From Nymphaea colorata (taxonomy: Eukaryota; Streptophyta; Magnoliopsida; Nymphaeales; Nymphaeaceae), in NCBI RefSeq assembly GCF_008831285.2, contig NC_045138.2:35579115-35643114 (forward strand): a DNA stretch of 64,000 nt, given 5' to 3'. The notes beneath the pieces were generated by a model. It was not told where the DNA came from. It saw nothing but the letters and a program-made list of their open reading frames with translations, and made no database searches. Numbering within the stretch: position 1 is the stretch's first letter; each line of letters opens with the position of its first letter. Of the stretch, positions 63,224-64,000 are shown in pieces. Both the position numbers and the translations under genes were made by a program.

Positions 63224-64000
63224 TCCATCCCCACGTGCAAATTTACGTTGTTGCTAGGAATTTCCTTCTGGAATCTTTTTTTTTTTTGTTTAGCTAATGC
63301 CAGTATCACTTGTCTTCAGCTGATCATGATTTTTAACTGTGTTTGTCCAAGGTATGATTAGTTAAAGAAGTCTTTCTTTTAGATTCATCCCTTACTGGCA
63401 GTTTAACAAAATTCATGCTTCTTTTTATTGCTGTTAAGTGTTAACGAGTCTATGTTTGCTCGTTAAGTGTTGCTATCTCTCTCGTGGTTAAATGTATTTA
63501 TTGGTTACTTTTCATTCGACTTAAGTATCTCACTACAAAGTCGGGCTGAATTTATCACCCCAAGGAAGGCCAGTATGAATGCGTTCATCGCCTATAAATC
63601 AAACCGGTCACTTCTGAAAAGCTTACTAAAGGAAGCAATATTTCTCAGAAAGAGGCGCTTACAACTGCTGCTGGTACCGGTTGACCTGCTTAAAGCTTTT
63701 ATTTGTGAGAGGCCAAGATTCAAGAAACGTTGATGCCCATGATGCTTCTCCAACTTATTAGAGATGCTTGATTGTTTCGTCCTTACATGAAAAATAGGTT
63801 TTATAACTGAGAATGTTATTACTTGTTTATAGCTTGTTTTCACTTTTGGGGCCCTGATGTTGCTGTGACATTTGCATTCATTTGCATTGCCGATGAAGTG
63901 GATAATGTAACTTCATTCTTAAAATCATATTGCCACCTTCCACTTCCTTTGAACAAAAGATTGCTTCTCTCTTTGCACGGCAAATAACGGCGGAAAAGTC

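Larger units (their letters stand above)
60197..64000. other. Region downstream of the second UBA2 gene to the window end
   Basis: AT-rich sequence with an (AT)n run at 61566-61591, a candidate inverted-repeat element at 61728-62236 and a coding-like minus-strand stretch at 62482-63223. An open frame at 63467-63733 (plus) is Leu/Lys-rich in its second half but unrecognised. Part of this may be spliced 3' UTR of the UBA2 gene. No confident gene. Confidence 0.45.

Noticed and set aside
1-64000. CRISPR arrays, bacterial operons, viral or novel defence systems
   Set aside because: All genes are plant nuclear genes with introns; the repeats are microsatellites without spacers.

Overview
The window looks like nuclear DNA of a flowering plant. 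It has multi-exon genes with GT-AG introns, AT-rich spacers full of (AT)n, (GA)n and (CA)n microsatellites, telo-box promoter motifs, and land-plant protein families (PORR, WRI/AP2, UBA2, plant LARP1). I cannot name the species. I see no bacterial operon, CRISPR array, rRNA or tRNA gene.

Layout: (1) 292-1533, minus: an organellar PORR-domain RNA-binding protein. (2) 4768-9614, plus: an ELMO-domain protein in nine coding exons. (3) 10920-14407, minus: a WRINKLED-like double-AP2 transcription factor in seven coding exons, including a 9-nt micro-exon. (4) 18869-23671, minus: a plant coiled-coil protein that I do not recognise by name. (5) 24161-24735, plus: a possible 73-residue three-exon gene. 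(6) 28529-36183, plus: a large uncharacterised beta-propeller-like protein with a frameshift in its first visible exon. (7) 37861-47916, minus: a LARP1-type La-related protein with a La motif and C-terminal DM15 repeats. (8) 50139-51467 and 58715-60196, plus: two intronless-CDS paralogues of UBP1-associated protein 2 (UBA2), 7.2 kb apart; the second has a very long acidic tract. The remainder is spacer, including a candidate 0.5-kb inverted-repeat element at 61728-62236.

Exon coordinates were read by eye from splice-site consensus, reading-frame closure and remembered family sequence. Every joined model given here closes in frame except gene 6. Several products (PORR, LARP1, both UBA2s) bind RNA, but I see no sign that the genes form a functional cluster. 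They look like ordinary neighbours. The more unusual points are the frameshift in the propeller gene, a stop codon that abuts a candidate 5' splice site in both UBA2 copies, a microsatellite five bases inside the donor of the WRI intron, and the small gene at 24.2 kb.
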